From CAYZJV01 sp964482325 (GTDB lineage Bacteria > Spirochaetota > Spirochaetia > Sphaerochaetales > Sphaerochaetaceae), in assembly GCA_964482325.1 (NCBI GenBank), contig CAYZXD010000037.1, forward strand, positions 1-22,526: a stretch of DNA of 22,526 nucleotides. Direction: 5' to 3'. Each line of letters starts with the position of its first letter. Positions within the stretch are counted from its first letter, which is position 1. Under the pieces are notes generated by a model, which saw only the letters and a program-made list of their open reading frames with translations, did no database searches and had not been told where the DNA came from. Below, in pieces: positions 1 to 8,032 of the stretch. The position numbers were made by a program, and so were the translations under genes.

Positions 1-1578
1 CCGAAACCAGCTGCACCGAAGGCAGAACCTGTAGTTGAAGCTGCTGAAGTGGCAGTTGAAGCTGTAGTACCTGCAGCTCCTGCAGTAGATGAAGATGTAA
101 TGGTCAAATCCAACGATGGGCAGAAGAATTTCTACCTCTACGTGGTCCATACAAATGATGTGCATGGACGCATTGAAGCTGACCCGGGTGTCGGTTATGC
201 AAATCTTGCTACATTGGTGAACATGGGTCGTTCGGTAACGAATAAGAACCTGCTGCTTGATGCTGGAGATGTTTCACATGGTACATTGCTGACTAATCTG
301 TTCGAAGGTGAAACGGCTGCTGTACTTCTTGATATGCTCGGATACGATGCAGTTGTTCCTGGAAACCATGACTTTAACTATGGTAAGGAGCGTTTGATCG
401 AGGCTGCAAAGATTGCTGAACAGTACTCGGATCTGAGAGTTCTTGCTGCAAATGTTCTTGATGAACAGGGTAAGATGGTATTCCAGCCTTACCAGTTATA
501 CTACTTTGATGGATTTACGGTAGGTGTGATTGGAGCTACCACTCCTGACACTGAGACAAAGACTCATCCGAAGAATGTTGAAGGACTCTCCTTCATGAGT
601 GATGAAGTCGTCTATGGTGCACAGGCAATGGTTGATGAAGTACGTGACCGAGCAGATTATGTGATCGTACTTGCACACCTTGGTCTCGACGAGGATGGAT
701 CCTATGGCGTTACCAGCAGAATGCTTGCTGAAAACGTGAAGGGAATTGATTTGATTGTTGATGGCCATAGTCATACCGTGCTTGAAAATGGTCAGCGTGT
801 TGGTGATACCCTGATTGTCTCTGCTGGCGAATATATGAAGCAGGTCGGTCTGGTGGAAATCGCAGTACGCAATGGTGAAGCTGTCGGTGAGACTGCTGTA
901 CTGATCTCAGCTGAAGATGTCGCTGATCCTTCGAAGAATGATTATGCGAAGATGCTGGGTATTACTGAAGTAACTCCTGATCCGCAGGTAACTGCTTATG
1001 TTGAGAGCCAGAAGGCTCGACTCGAGCAGATCACCAACGAAGTGGTTGCTTATACTCCTGTATACCTTGATGGAGAGAGAAACAATGTTCGGACCAAACC
1101 GACCAACCTCGGTAACATGATTGCCAAGGCTATGGTTGAAGCGACCGGTGCAGATGTTGCCTTCACCAATGGAGGAGGGATCAGAGCTTCTATTCCTGCT
1201 GGAGAGGTGACTCGTGGAGATATCATTACTGTTCTTCCATTCAACAACACAGTTGTGGTGGTTGAAGTCACCGGTCAGGATATCTATGATGCTCTTGAAT
1301 GGGGTTACTCACGATTGCCTGAAAGCAATGGCGGATTCCCGCAGACAGCCAACATGGGTATTGTCTACAGCCGCTTCAGTGATCCAGGTAATAGAATTAA
1401 GAGAGTGCTGATCAATGGTAAGGTTGTTGATCGTAGCGCTACATATACCTTGGCTACGAATGATTTCATGGCCGCAGGTGGTGATGGCTACACGATGTTG
1501 AACAGACCAATTGTGATGTACGGTGTCGGTTTGGATGAAGTTCTTACCGATTACATGGTCAAGCACAACCAGAAATAG
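1..1578 (+). CDS. UshA/YfkN-like 5'-nucleotidase, 5' end cut by the window
   Basis: Metallophosphoesterase of the 5'-nucleotidase family, which removes phosphate from nucleotides or related esters, normally outside the cytoplasm. The frame is open from base 1, so the true start and any signal peptide lie upstream; about 525 residues are visible. Counting codons from base 1, the first ~35 are a Pro/Ala/Val/Glu-rich linker. Then come the metal-site motifs HTNDVHG (~50-56), DAGD (~87-90), GNHD (~121-124), LAHLG (~225-229) and GHSHT (~255-259). The C-terminal nucleotide-binding domain shows NGGGIR (~390), LPFNN (~412) and NDFMAAGGDGYTM (~487-499). All expected ligands are present, so the enzyme should be active. 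A GTG at 49 in this frame is not a credible start because it lies inside the linker. A strong terminator follows 18 nt after the stop. The family is secure; the exact substrate is not. Confidence 0.93.
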   Translation, partial: PKPAAPKAEPVVEAAEVAVEAVVPAAPAVDEDVMVKSNDGQKNFYLYVVHTNDVHGRIEADPGVGYANLATLVNMGRSVTNKNLLLDAGDVSHGTLLTNLFEGETAAVLLDMLGYDAVVPGNHDFNYGKERLIEAAKIAEQYSDLRVLAANVLDEQGKMVFQPYQLYYFDGFTVGVIGATTPDTETKTHPKNVEGLSFMSDEVVYGAQAMVDEVRDRADYVIVLAHLGLDEDGSYGVTSRMLAENVKGIDLIVDGHSHTVLENGQRVGDTLIVSAGEYMKQVGLVEIAVRNGEAVGETAVLISAEDVADPSKNDYAKMLGITEVTPDPQVTAYVESQKARLEQITNEVVAYTPVYLDGERNNVRTKPTNLGNMIAKAMVEATGADVAFTNGGGIRASIPAGEVTRGDIITVLPFNNTVVVVEVTGQDIYDALEWGYSRLPESNGGFPQTANMGIVYSRFSDPGNRIKRVLINGKVVDRSATYTLATNDFMAAGGDGYTMLNRPIVMYGVGLDEVLTDYMVKHNQK

Positions 1579-1596
1579 GGCAAATAAACCAAATTT

Positions 1597-1633
1597 CAGC
1601 CGCTCGTTCATCGGGCGGCTGTTTTATTATTTG
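1597..1633 (+). terminator. Rho-independent terminator of the 5'-nucleotidase gene
   Basis: A 10-bp stem, CAGCCGCTCG (1597-1606) with CGGGCGGCTG (1612-1621), has one G-T pair and a 5-nt loop. The T-rich run TTTTATTATTT follows at once. It begins 18 nt after the nucleotidase stop. Confidence 0.9.
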
Positions 1634-1697
1634 AGTAATTACATACAGTGGTGTACACTAGTGATGTAGGGTAGAGAACTAGTTCATACATCTAGCC

Positions 1698-1726
1698 TTG
1701 CTATCTATGTAATCTGCCCATGTTAT
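1698..1726 (+). promoter_or_regulatory. Candidate sigma-70-type promoter for the small membrane protein
   Basis: TTGCTA (1698-1703) and TGTTAT (1721-1726) are separated by 17 nt, and the predicted transcript would begin about 25 nt before the start codon at 1757. It lies after the upstream terminator, where a new promoter is needed. Identified by eye only. Confidence 0.45.
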
Positions 1727-1756
1727 TCAGGTTACAAATAGAGGAGGCCTAGAACC

Positions 1757-2158
1757 ATGGATATCAAGCTGAAGAAACCTATCGCTATTACCGGTGCGCT
1801 CATTGTACTCTTTATTATTATATTGCTCATCAGTAATGGGAATGTCACCTTGAATGTATTTTCTCTCGTTATTCTCCTTGCGCTCATTGCGTTGGTGTGG
1901 TTTAGATATTTACAGGCAAATAATGTTACCGTAGATGTAACAAACCCGGTCCCATCGGAAGCTCCTAAGAGGGAATCAGAGCCTAGCGAAAATGATGAAG
2001 ATATGGCAACCCGTACTGGAGCAGTTTGCGAGAAAGCAGGGGTATATGTGTGCAAAGATCATCCAAAACGTAAAGTTACCATGAAACTTGGCAATAGGTT
2101 TCCCCCGTGTCGTGGCGATAAAAAAGGACACTCTGCTATCTGGAAATTGCAAGAATAA
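1757..2158 (+). CDS. Small two-helix membrane protein with Cys/His-rich C-terminal domain
   Basis: A 133-residue protein I cannot assign to a named family. Two hydrophobic helices (about residues 8-26 and 32-50) are joined by a short turn. A charged Glu/Pro-rich linker (about 60-85) follows, then a compact C-terminal segment with Cys91, Cys99, Cys118 and His125 in the pattern C-x7-C, FPPC, GH, ending in a short aromatic stretch. This spacing suggests a small zinc-ribbon-like fold; metal binding is inferred. With both helices near the N-terminus, the tail is probably cytosolic. The start is well set by AGGAGG at 1742-1747, 9 nt before ATG. The gene is a single transcription unit, with a candidate promoter before it and a strong hairpin terminator after it. 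Confidence 0.85.
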   Translation: MDIKLKKPIAITGALIVLFIIILLISNGNVTLNVFSLVILLALIALVWFRYLQANNVTVDVTNPVPSEAPKRESEPSENDEDMATRTGAVCEKAGVYVCKDHPKRKVTMKLGNRFPPCRGDKKGHSAIWKLQE

Positions 2159-2182
2159 TCATCTTATTAATACCGTTGTTCT

Positions 2183-2219
2183 CAGCACCATGCGCATACG
2201 TGTGGTGCTGTTTTTCTCT
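2183..2219 (+). terminator. Rho-independent terminator after the small membrane protein
   Basis: A 12-bp stem runs 2183-2194 with 2199-2210, containing two G-T pairs and a CATA loop. It is followed by TTTTT and further T-rich sequence. It starts 24 nt after the stop codon and separates this gene from the efflux operon. Confidence 0.92.
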
Positions 2220-2237
2220 GTTTAATACGCAATAGCG

Positions 2238-2266
2238 TTGATACTTTTTCCAGTTATCAGTAATGT
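2238..2266 (+). promoter_or_regulatory. Possible promoter of the efflux operon
   Basis: TTGATA (2238-2243) is a good -35 box. With a 17-nt spacer the -10 would be TAATGT (2261-2266), a weak match; the adjoining TTATAT lies too far away for ideal spacing. It is placed between the upstream terminator and the first gene of the operon, as needed. Confidence 0.35.
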
Positions 2267-2297
2267 TATATAGTTGGATTATGAAGAAGGACTCGGT

Positions 2298-3614
2298 ATG
2301 AAACGACGACAATTTCTTACGTTATTACTCTTCAGTATATGTGTGTTGGGGCAACTGGGAGCGACCCCCCTTACTTTAACTTTACCGGATGCACTTTCGG
2401 TGGCTAAGCAACAAAATCTCTCATTACAGGTTCAGGATATAGACCTTCAGATGGCAAAACGGGATGTGGATACTTCATGGAATCTATTTCTCCCATCGAT
2501 TAACCTTTCATTAAGTCATGGCGGCAATAGTTCGGTATTTTCCCCTGCTTCAGTGCAAAATCCAGCTGTAATTTCAGGACTTACTGCCGCTCTTCAGGTT
2601 GAATTTCCCTTGAATCTTGCGGTAAAAGATCAGCTTGAATCCTATGATCTTGCTTACAGTGTTCAGCAGGTAACCTATCGTCAGGCAGAAAGTGAAATTG
2701 AACGGGCAGTAACAAAACTGTTTTACTACCTGATTGCTGAACAGAAGAATCTTGAGCTGCAATACCAGAATCTGGAACTGAGCAGGAAACAATATGCTTC
2801 CGTAGTGGCTCAGTATGAATCGGGGTATATCCCCGAGTTGGAAATGCTCTCTTCTGAGCTGAAAGTTCAGCAATTGCTCCCTGCACTGCAGAAAAGTGAA
2901 CATGCCTATAATCAACAGCTTCTTGCATTCAAGACGCTCCTCGGTATTGAACTGGAAACAGAGATAACCCTTGATGGAGAACTTCCTGACTGGAAATTGA
3001 CACAGTCAACAGAAGAACTGATAAACCGGCTCGATACTACCCGGTCGATGCAGCTGTTCGATCTGAATGCAGCTTCGCTCAAGGCAGGGAAAGCAGCAAA
3101 GCGAAAGGCGGAACTTACTCCGACATTGATGATCAGTGGTGGGTATACCATCAATACCGATGCTTTATCAGTATCTCCTACAACTCCAGCTATTGGTGGT
3201 TGGAGTGATACTGCACGATACTCTGTGAGCCTGATTATTCCGCTTGATGCTCATATCCCTGATAGTGCTGCCAAGGTAGGCTTGGCAGAGATGGATGACT
3301 CGCTCAGAAAGCTCCTACTTGAAAAACAGCAGGCAAGAATTCAGCAGGAACAAAGTCTGATTACCCAAATACAGACAATTGAAAATATCATTCAGCAGAT
3401 CCAATTGGCACAGCGTAATATTGATTTGGCAAAGCAGGTCTATGGTATGTATCAAGCTCAGTATGAAGCTGGATATGCCGATATACTCTCGGTAGACTCC
3501 GCTCAGCAGGATGTATTCTCTGCAGAACAGAACCTAGTATATCTAGAGTACCAATATGCCAGTGCATTAGTAGATCTGGCGTACGATGTGCAACTAGAAG
3601 TACATCAGTTGTGA
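2298..3614 (+). CDS. TolC-family outer membrane efflux channel
   Basis: Outer membrane component of the tripartite exporter encoded by this operon. The likely 438-residue product begins MKRRQF followed by a hydrophobic stretch ending near the LGA at about residue 21, a standard signal peptide. The mature part shows the two-fold repeat of the OEP family: helix-rich halves each beginning with a region of the type ALSVAKQQNLSLQ (about residues 32-44) and containing long Gln/Glu/Leu-rich coiled-coil segments, with beta-like stretches near SLSLSHGG and GGYTINTD. Length is normal for the family. The ATG at 2298 is chosen because AAGAAGGA (2284-2291) lies 6 nt upstream and a signal peptide follows directly; an in-frame TTG at 2274 would bury the signal peptide. 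The adaptor gene starts 22 nt downstream. Confidence 0.93.
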   Translation: MKRRQFLTLLLFSICVLGQLGATPLTLTLPDALSVAKQQNLSLQVQDIDLQMAKRDVDTSWNLFLPSINLSLSHGGNSSVFSPASVQNPAVISGLTAALQVEFPLNLAVKDQLESYDLAYSVQQVTYRQAESEIERAVTKLFYYLIAEQKNLELQYQNLELSRKQYASVVAQYESGYIPELEMLSSELKVQQLLPALQKSEHAYNQQLLAFKTLLGIELETEITLDGELPDWKLTQSTEELINRLDTTRSMQLFDLNAASLKAGKAAKRKAELTPTLMISGGYTINTDALSVSPTTPAIGGWSDTARYSVSLIIPLDAHIPDSAAKVGLAEMDDSLRKLLLEKQQARIQQEQSLITQIQTIENIIQQIQLAQRNIDLAKQVYGMYQAQYEAGYADILSVDSAQQDVFSAEQNLVYLEYQYASALVDLAYDVQLEVHQL

Positions 3615-3636
3615 ATTGGATAAGGAGAGAGATGTC

Positions 3637-4584
3637 ATGAGCAGGGATATACCCGAAAAATCGCGCAAGAAGAGTCGAGTTGGTCTTGTTATTCTATTAT
3701 TGATCATAATCGGAGCAGTTGGAGTGATCGTTCTCAACCCGTTTCAATATATTTCCCAGTTCGCCCCGGATGTTGCTCCTGAACAGGATAGCACCCAGGG
3801 GAAGCCCGTTGTCAGAACAATCTCTGCGCGAGTGGGCACCCTTCGTGATTATCTGAGAATTAATGGTGATGTGGTGAATCGGGAGACAATCGATATCTAT
3901 CCTGAAGCAGCAGGAAAACTTACCAGTTTTTCTTTACGAGTAGGAGATGAGATCTCAGCTGATCAGGAAATTGCTCGAATCGACCCATCTCGACCGGGAA
4001 CTCAATATCGTGAAATTGCAGTAACCAGTCCCATTGCAGGAACCGTGCTGCAGGTGAATTTTTCTTCCGGGGCAACAGTTACTCCTCAGGCAGCTCTTGT
4101 ACGAGTCGGCCTGCCTGATGCGCTTGAGGTCCAAGTATCAGTACCCGAACGATATATCGGCGTTATTGATTTGGCCACTGAGGCAGTTGCTGAATTCGCT
4201 GCTTTCCCGCAAACCACATTTAGCGGAAGGGTAAGTCACCTCAGCCCCGTATTAAATCCAGCCACGCGTACCCTTACCGTCAGCGTTGCTCTTGACGATC
4301 CACACCGTCAAATCAAGGCAGGTATGTTCCCCTCGTTGATTCTTTATACGTATCAGGCAGAAGATGTAGTGATTATAGATCACAATAGCGTGCTCTATGA
4401 TGGAGACAATCCGTATGTATTCACAGTCGATGAGAACGAACAGGTTCATCGAAAGGATATCGAGCTGGGGTTGATCGTTGATGATCAGGCTCAGGTAATA
4501 ACCGGGCTCTCTGCAGGTGATCAGGTAGTTACTCAAGGACAGACATTACTTACCGATGGCGCATCGGTTCGAGTAATTGATTAA
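3637..4584 (+). CDS. RND efflux periplasmic adaptor (membrane fusion protein), apparently without alpha-hairpin
   Basis: Links the inner-membrane RND pump to the TolC-like channel. The 315-residue product has a basic N-terminus (KSRKKSR), one transmembrane anchor (about residues 15-34) and no lipobox Cys. The first lipoyl half (about 85-115) and the second half (about 126-157, with TSPIAGTVLQ) are joined by only about a dozen residues. Typical adaptors insert a long coiled-coil hairpin at this point, so the hairpin seems absent, as known for Borrelia burgdorferi BesA. A beta-barrel domain (about 160-240, with ATRTLTVSVAL and KAGMFPSL) and a membrane-proximal domain follow. ATG at 3637 is preferred because AAGGAGA (3622-3628) sits 8 nt before it; an in-frame TTG at 3616 lies upstream of that site. 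The pump gene begins 12 nt after the stop. Confidence 0.92.
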   Translation: MSRDIPEKSRKKSRVGLVILLLIIIGAVGVIVLNPFQYISQFAPDVAPEQDSTQGKPVVRTISARVGTLRDYLRINGDVVNRETIDIYPEAAGKLTSFSLRVGDEISADQEIARIDPSRPGTQYREIAVTSPIAGTVLQVNFSSGATVTPQAALVRVGLPDALEVQVSVPERYIGVIDLATEAVAEFAAFPQTTFSGRVSHLSPVLNPATRTLTVSVALDDPHRQIKAGMFPSLILYTYQAEDVVIIDHNSVLYDGDNPYVFTVDENEQVHRKDIELGLIVDDQAQVITGLSAGDQVVTQGQTLLTDGASVRVID

Positions 4585-4596
4585 CTGAGGTAGATT

Positions 4597-7500
4597 ATGA
4601 GTCTTACCCATACCATAGTACATCGTCCCACCACCATTTTAGTTATCTATTTGCTGCTTACTGCACTGGCGATTGCCGTCTTTCCGAATCTTGCAGTTGA
4701 GTTGTTCCCTGAAATGGATCTTCCGATGGTCATTGTATACACATCATACACCGGAGCGAGCCCTGAGACGATGGAAGAATCCATCACAAAACCTATTGAA
4801 GGGGTGATATCCAATGTAGGTGGCATCAACACGCTAACCTCAACTTCATCGGAAGGGACGAGCATGGTTATGATCCAGTTCGATTATGGAACAGACCTTG
4901 ATGCAGCTTCCCGATCCATCGATGATAATGTGAATCTCATTTCTGATATGCTTCCTGAAGGAGCTTCTTCACCGACTCTATTCAAACTGAACACCAATAT
5001 GATGCCGGTAATGAATATCGCAGTGATCGGTAATGCAGGACAGACTGCCAATGATTTACGGAAGATCGCTCAGGATACGGTGCAGTCCCGACTGGATCGA
5101 GTCCCGGGAGTATCCCAGACTTCAGTGAATGGAGGACAGGATGCCTTCGTTCACGTAGCTGTTTCCCAGAATCGATTAGATGCGTATGGAATTACCCTCT
5201 CCCAGGTAGCACAGGTGCTACATCCGCAGAATTATCAGATCGGATCGGGATCCATCACTGAAGGTGGTATCGATTATTTGGTTCGAACAAAAGCAGAATT
5301 TTCTGATATTGATGAAATCAGGAATGCAATGGTCATGTCGATTCCGCAAACCGACGCATATGGAAGAGTTATCTCATCGACTGTGGTTACCATTGGCGAT
5401 ATCGCAGAAGTCTCGTATGCATTCCGAGATCCCACCAGTTTAGTGTATATCAACGGAGAACCGGGGGTATACCTTTCAGTGTCGAAGGAATCCGATGCCA
5501 ATAGTGTACAGGTATCCGCAGCTGTTCATGAGGCACTTGATGAATTATCTCATGAGCTGCCAAATTCGGTTAAACTTTCAGTAATTATCGATACTACTAC
5601 CATGATCGATAGCACCATGAACACGGTGTATCAATCACTGATGTACGGTGTCATTCTCGTTATGGTGGTATTATTCATCTTCCTCAGAAGTCTTAAATCA
5701 ACATTCATTATCGGAGTGTCTATCCCGATATCGCTCCTGATGACCATCTTGGTAATGTATTTTCTCGATTACAGTCTCAACCTCATGACGCTTACCGGAT
5801 TGATACTCGGTTTAGGGATGACCGTAGACAGTTCCATAGTCGTGCTGGAAAATATCTTCCGCTATCGTGAACGCGGATCAAAATTAAAGACTGCTGCACT
5901 GTTGGGAACCCGAGAGATGATTGTGGCCATTACGGCATCAACGCTTACCACTGTCTGTGTATTTATACCGATTGTACTTTTGCGAAATAATCTGGAGATG
6001 CTCGGTGAAATACTCACCCCTATGGCTGGAACTATTATCATTTCGCTTATCTCTTCGCTCGTAGTTTCTGTTACCCTTATCCCCGTGCTTACCAGTTCCT
6101 ATGTACGAGTCTACTCTCGTAAACAGAAGCCGTTACGGTTACGAGTGCTTCGTTGGATAGATAATGGGATGGAGCGTGCCTTTGAAGCATTAGATCGAGG
6201 ATACAAGCGTATACTGGCGGTATGTATTGATTACCGATGGCTTACGCTCCTGCTGGTCGCTCTGGTGCTTGTGATTACCTTTCAGGCATTTAATGTAATG
6301 TCGACCACCTTATATCCTTCCATGAGTGAAACTTCTGTATCGTTGCAGGTTACTCTGCCGGAAGGAACGACGCTGAGCATGACAGAATCAGTGTTACGAG
6401 AATTAGAAGCACATGCCCGTGATGATATTAACGGATACCAAGATATCATCGTGACCGTAGGAGGCGGGGGGATGTTCGGTAATGGTGGAACGAACAGTGG
6501 TTCTCTGCAGATATCACTGCCCGATGCCGACCAACAGATTGATGATATGGTAACCGTTCAGGAAAAACTTCGTCTCTACTTTGATCTGTATCCTGCTGCC
6601 TCTTTCTCTTTCTCCACGGTTTCCATGGGACTGGGGAATCTCAATCCCGTGGATGTCATCGTGAAATCAGATGATCTCGAACTCGCGGTAGCAACTGCCG
6701 AGCAGATACAGACCCTCATTGCCACACACGTTCCCGGTGTCACCGAGCCGCGAACCGATTTTAATGAAGGCCTTCCTCAGCTGCAAATTACCATTGACCG
6801 AGATCGAGCCTATGCCTATGGATTAAGCATGCAGGGAATCGCGAGCGAAATCAGCAACAGCATTAATGGTATTACCGCAACACAACTGAAAGAAGGTGGA
6901 AATGAAACTGATGTCGTAGTGATTCTTCGTGATGAAGATCGATCCGATACTCCCGACCTGGAAAAGATCTTCTTCCGAACTTCATCGGGTCAAAAAGTTT
7001 CCTTAGCCAATGTTGCCTCGATTAGCCGATCCACCGGACCCGTATCCATCAGTCGTGAAGATGAGATGCGTGCGGTACATGTAGTGGGAGGTCTTGCTCC
7101 CGGATACGCCTCATCGGATGCCGAACGTGATATCCGAGCAATATTGGATGCAGAGCTGGTATCTGATGATGCAGTCATCATTGATTTCGGTGGAGACTTT
7201 GCTGATATGAACGCCATGTTCCGTCATGTCGGCATTATCCTTGCCCTTGCCATCGTGCTCGTATTCGGCGTTATGGCAAGTCTGTTTGAGTCGTTTAGAA
7301 ATCCCTTCATTATTCTTCTATCTATTCCACTGATGCTTATCGGTATTGTTGCAATCTACATCATCACGGGAGAAGCCTTCAGTCTGATCAGTGCCATAGG
7401 AACGGTCATCCTTGCCGGCATAGTCGTAAATAACGGTATCGTACTGGTTGAGTATATTAATCTGCTGCGGAAACGGGGACTTGATATCAGGACCGCATGC

Positions 7501-7773
7501 ATCGAAGCGGGCGGAAGTCGATTGAAACCCATACTCATGACCAGCCTTACCACTATTTTCGGTATGCTCCCGTTAGCTTTTTTTGGCGGACAAGGGGCAG
7601 AACAGATTCAGCCTATCGGACAGACCATCATTGGGGGAATGACAGTGAGCACTCTGATGACCATTTTCTTTACCCCAACCTTATATCGTTTGTTTAACAG
7701 CGATACTAAGCGAAGGGATGTTGAGAGTATCGAGCACCAACTGCTTGAGGAGGAATCAAATGAGACGCGTTGA
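4597..7773 (+). CDS. RND-family efflux pump, inner membrane transporter (AcrB/BesB-like)
   Basis: The 1058-residue transporter of the operon, with the classic RND layout. TM1 is at about 13-30, with a periplasmic domain to about 340. TM2-6 lie at about 343-500 and TM7 at about 547-565. The second periplasmic domain runs to about 870 and TM8-12 lie at about 875-1033. Typical signatures include FPEMDLPM after TM1 and the TM4 sequence GLGMTVDSSIVVLENI (405-420). Asp411 is kept, but the neighbour that is Asp408 in E. coli AcrB is Ser412. In TM10, GIVVNNGIVLVEY (941-953) has Asn945 where AcrB has Lys940. Many non-proteobacterial RND pumps have Asn at these sites, so this is a subfamily trait, but it bears on ion coupling. 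GAGG at 4587-4590 lies 6 nt before ATG. Substrates are unknown. Confidence 0.95.
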   Translation: MSLTHTIVHRPTTILVIYLLLTALAIAVFPNLAVELFPEMDLPMVIVYTSYTGASPETMEESITKPIEGVISNVGGINTLTSTSSEGTSMVMIQFDYGTDLDAASRSIDDNVNLISDMLPEGASSPTLFKLNTNMMPVMNIAVIGNAGQTANDLRKIAQDTVQSRLDRVPGVSQTSVNGGQDAFVHVAVSQNRLDAYGITLSQVAQVLHPQNYQIGSGSITEGGIDYLVRTKAEFSDIDEIRNAMVMSIPQTDAYGRVISSTVVTIGDIAEVSYAFRDPTSLVYINGEPGVYLSVSKESDANSVQVSAAVHEALDELSHELPNSVKLSVIIDTTTMIDSTMNTVYQSLMYGVILVMVVLFIFLRSLKSTFIIGVSIPISLLMTILVMYFLDYSLNLMTLTGLILGLGMTVDSSIVVLENIFRYRERGSKLKTAALLGTREMIVAITASTLTTVCVFIPIVLLRNNLEMLGEILTPMAGTIIISLISSLVVSVTLIPVLTSSYVRVYSRKQKPLRLRVLRWIDNGMERAFEALDRGYKRILAVCIDYRWLTLLLVALVLVITFQAFNVMSTTLYPSMSETSVSLQVTLPEGTTLSMTESVLRELEAHARDDINGYQDIIVTVGGGGMFGNGGTNSGSLQISLPDADQQIDDMVTVQEKLRLYFDLYPAASFSFSTVSMGLGNLNPVDVIVKSDDLELAVATAEQIQTLIATHVPGVTEPRTDFNEGLPQLQITIDRDRAYAYGLSMQGIASEISNSINGITATQLKEGGNETDVVVILRDEDRSDTPDLEKIFFRTSSGQKVSLANVASISRSTGPVSISREDEMRAVHVVGGLAPGYASSDAERDIRAILDAELVSDDAVIIDFGGDFADMNAMFRHVGIILALAIVLVFGVMASLFESFRNPFIILLSIPLMLIGIVAIYIITGEAFSLISAIGTVILAGIVVNNGIVLVEYINLLRKRGLDIRTACIEAGGSRLKPILMTSLTTIFGMLPLAFFGGQGAEQIQPIGQTIIGGMTVSTLMTIFFTPTLYRLFNSDTKRRDVESIEHQLLEEESNETR
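7747..7754 (+). promoter_or_regulatory. Ribosome binding site inside the RND gene for the PII-like gene
   Basis: GAGGAGGA lies 5 nt before the ATG at 7760 and inside the last codons of the pump gene. It fixes the start of the PII-like protein at 7760 rather than the in-frame ATG at 7718. Confidence 0.8.
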
Positions 7774-8032
7774 AATCATGGCAGCTCAAGCGGTGCAGGA
7801 AGATATTCTTGATGCTTTCAGCCTCTATGGTGTTCCAGAGCACTACACGATTATTCCTGCTGCGCATGGACGGGGAAATACCAGTCCCAAACTCGGTAAT
7901 GATGTGTGGCCGGAAGAGAACTGCATCATTATTGTCTATTGTGATGATGCAGTTGTTCAGAAGATTGAAATGGCAATAGAACTCGTCAAACGAAAGTACG
8001 ATCACGAAGGAATTGGTTTCTTTGTGCTGTGA
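7760..8032 (+). CDS. Small PII-like protein linked to an RND pump (PG0541-type)
   Basis: A 90-residue cytosolic protein with a ferredoxin-like PII fold pattern: strand MRRVEIMAA, helix about 11-21, strand YTIIPAAHGRGN (about 28-39), WPEENCIIIVYC (about 50-61), helix VVQKIEMAIELVKRKY, final strand GIGFFVL. It matches what I know of the transporter-associated PG0541 family, found next to RND genes in Porphyromonas. PII-like proteins sense small molecules or bind transporters; a role in gating or sensing for this pump is inference from context. The start overlaps the pump gene by 14 nt, which suggests translational coupling. The loop containing HGRGNTSPKLGNDVW (about 35-49) is the likely binding loop. 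The 3' end overlaps the convergent speB gene by 47 nt. Confidence 0.88.
   Translation: MRRVEIMAAQAVQEDILDAFSLYGVPEHYTIIPAAHGRGNTSPKLGNDVWPEENCIIIVYCDDAVVQKIEMAIELVKRKYDHEGIGFFVL

Noticed and set aside
1651..1658. GTGTACAC palindrome upstream of the small membrane protein
   Set aside because: It is eight bases only, about 40 nt before the promoter, with no second copy; it is likely chance.
2574..2928. Two long overlapping antisense open frames inside the TolC-like gene
   Set aside because: They lie opposite a clear TolC-family gene, have no ribosome binding site and resemble no protein.
7718..7759. Earlier ATG for the PII-like gene at 7718
   Set aside because: It would add 14 residues unlike the family, with no ribosome binding site; ATG 7760 has a near-perfect one.
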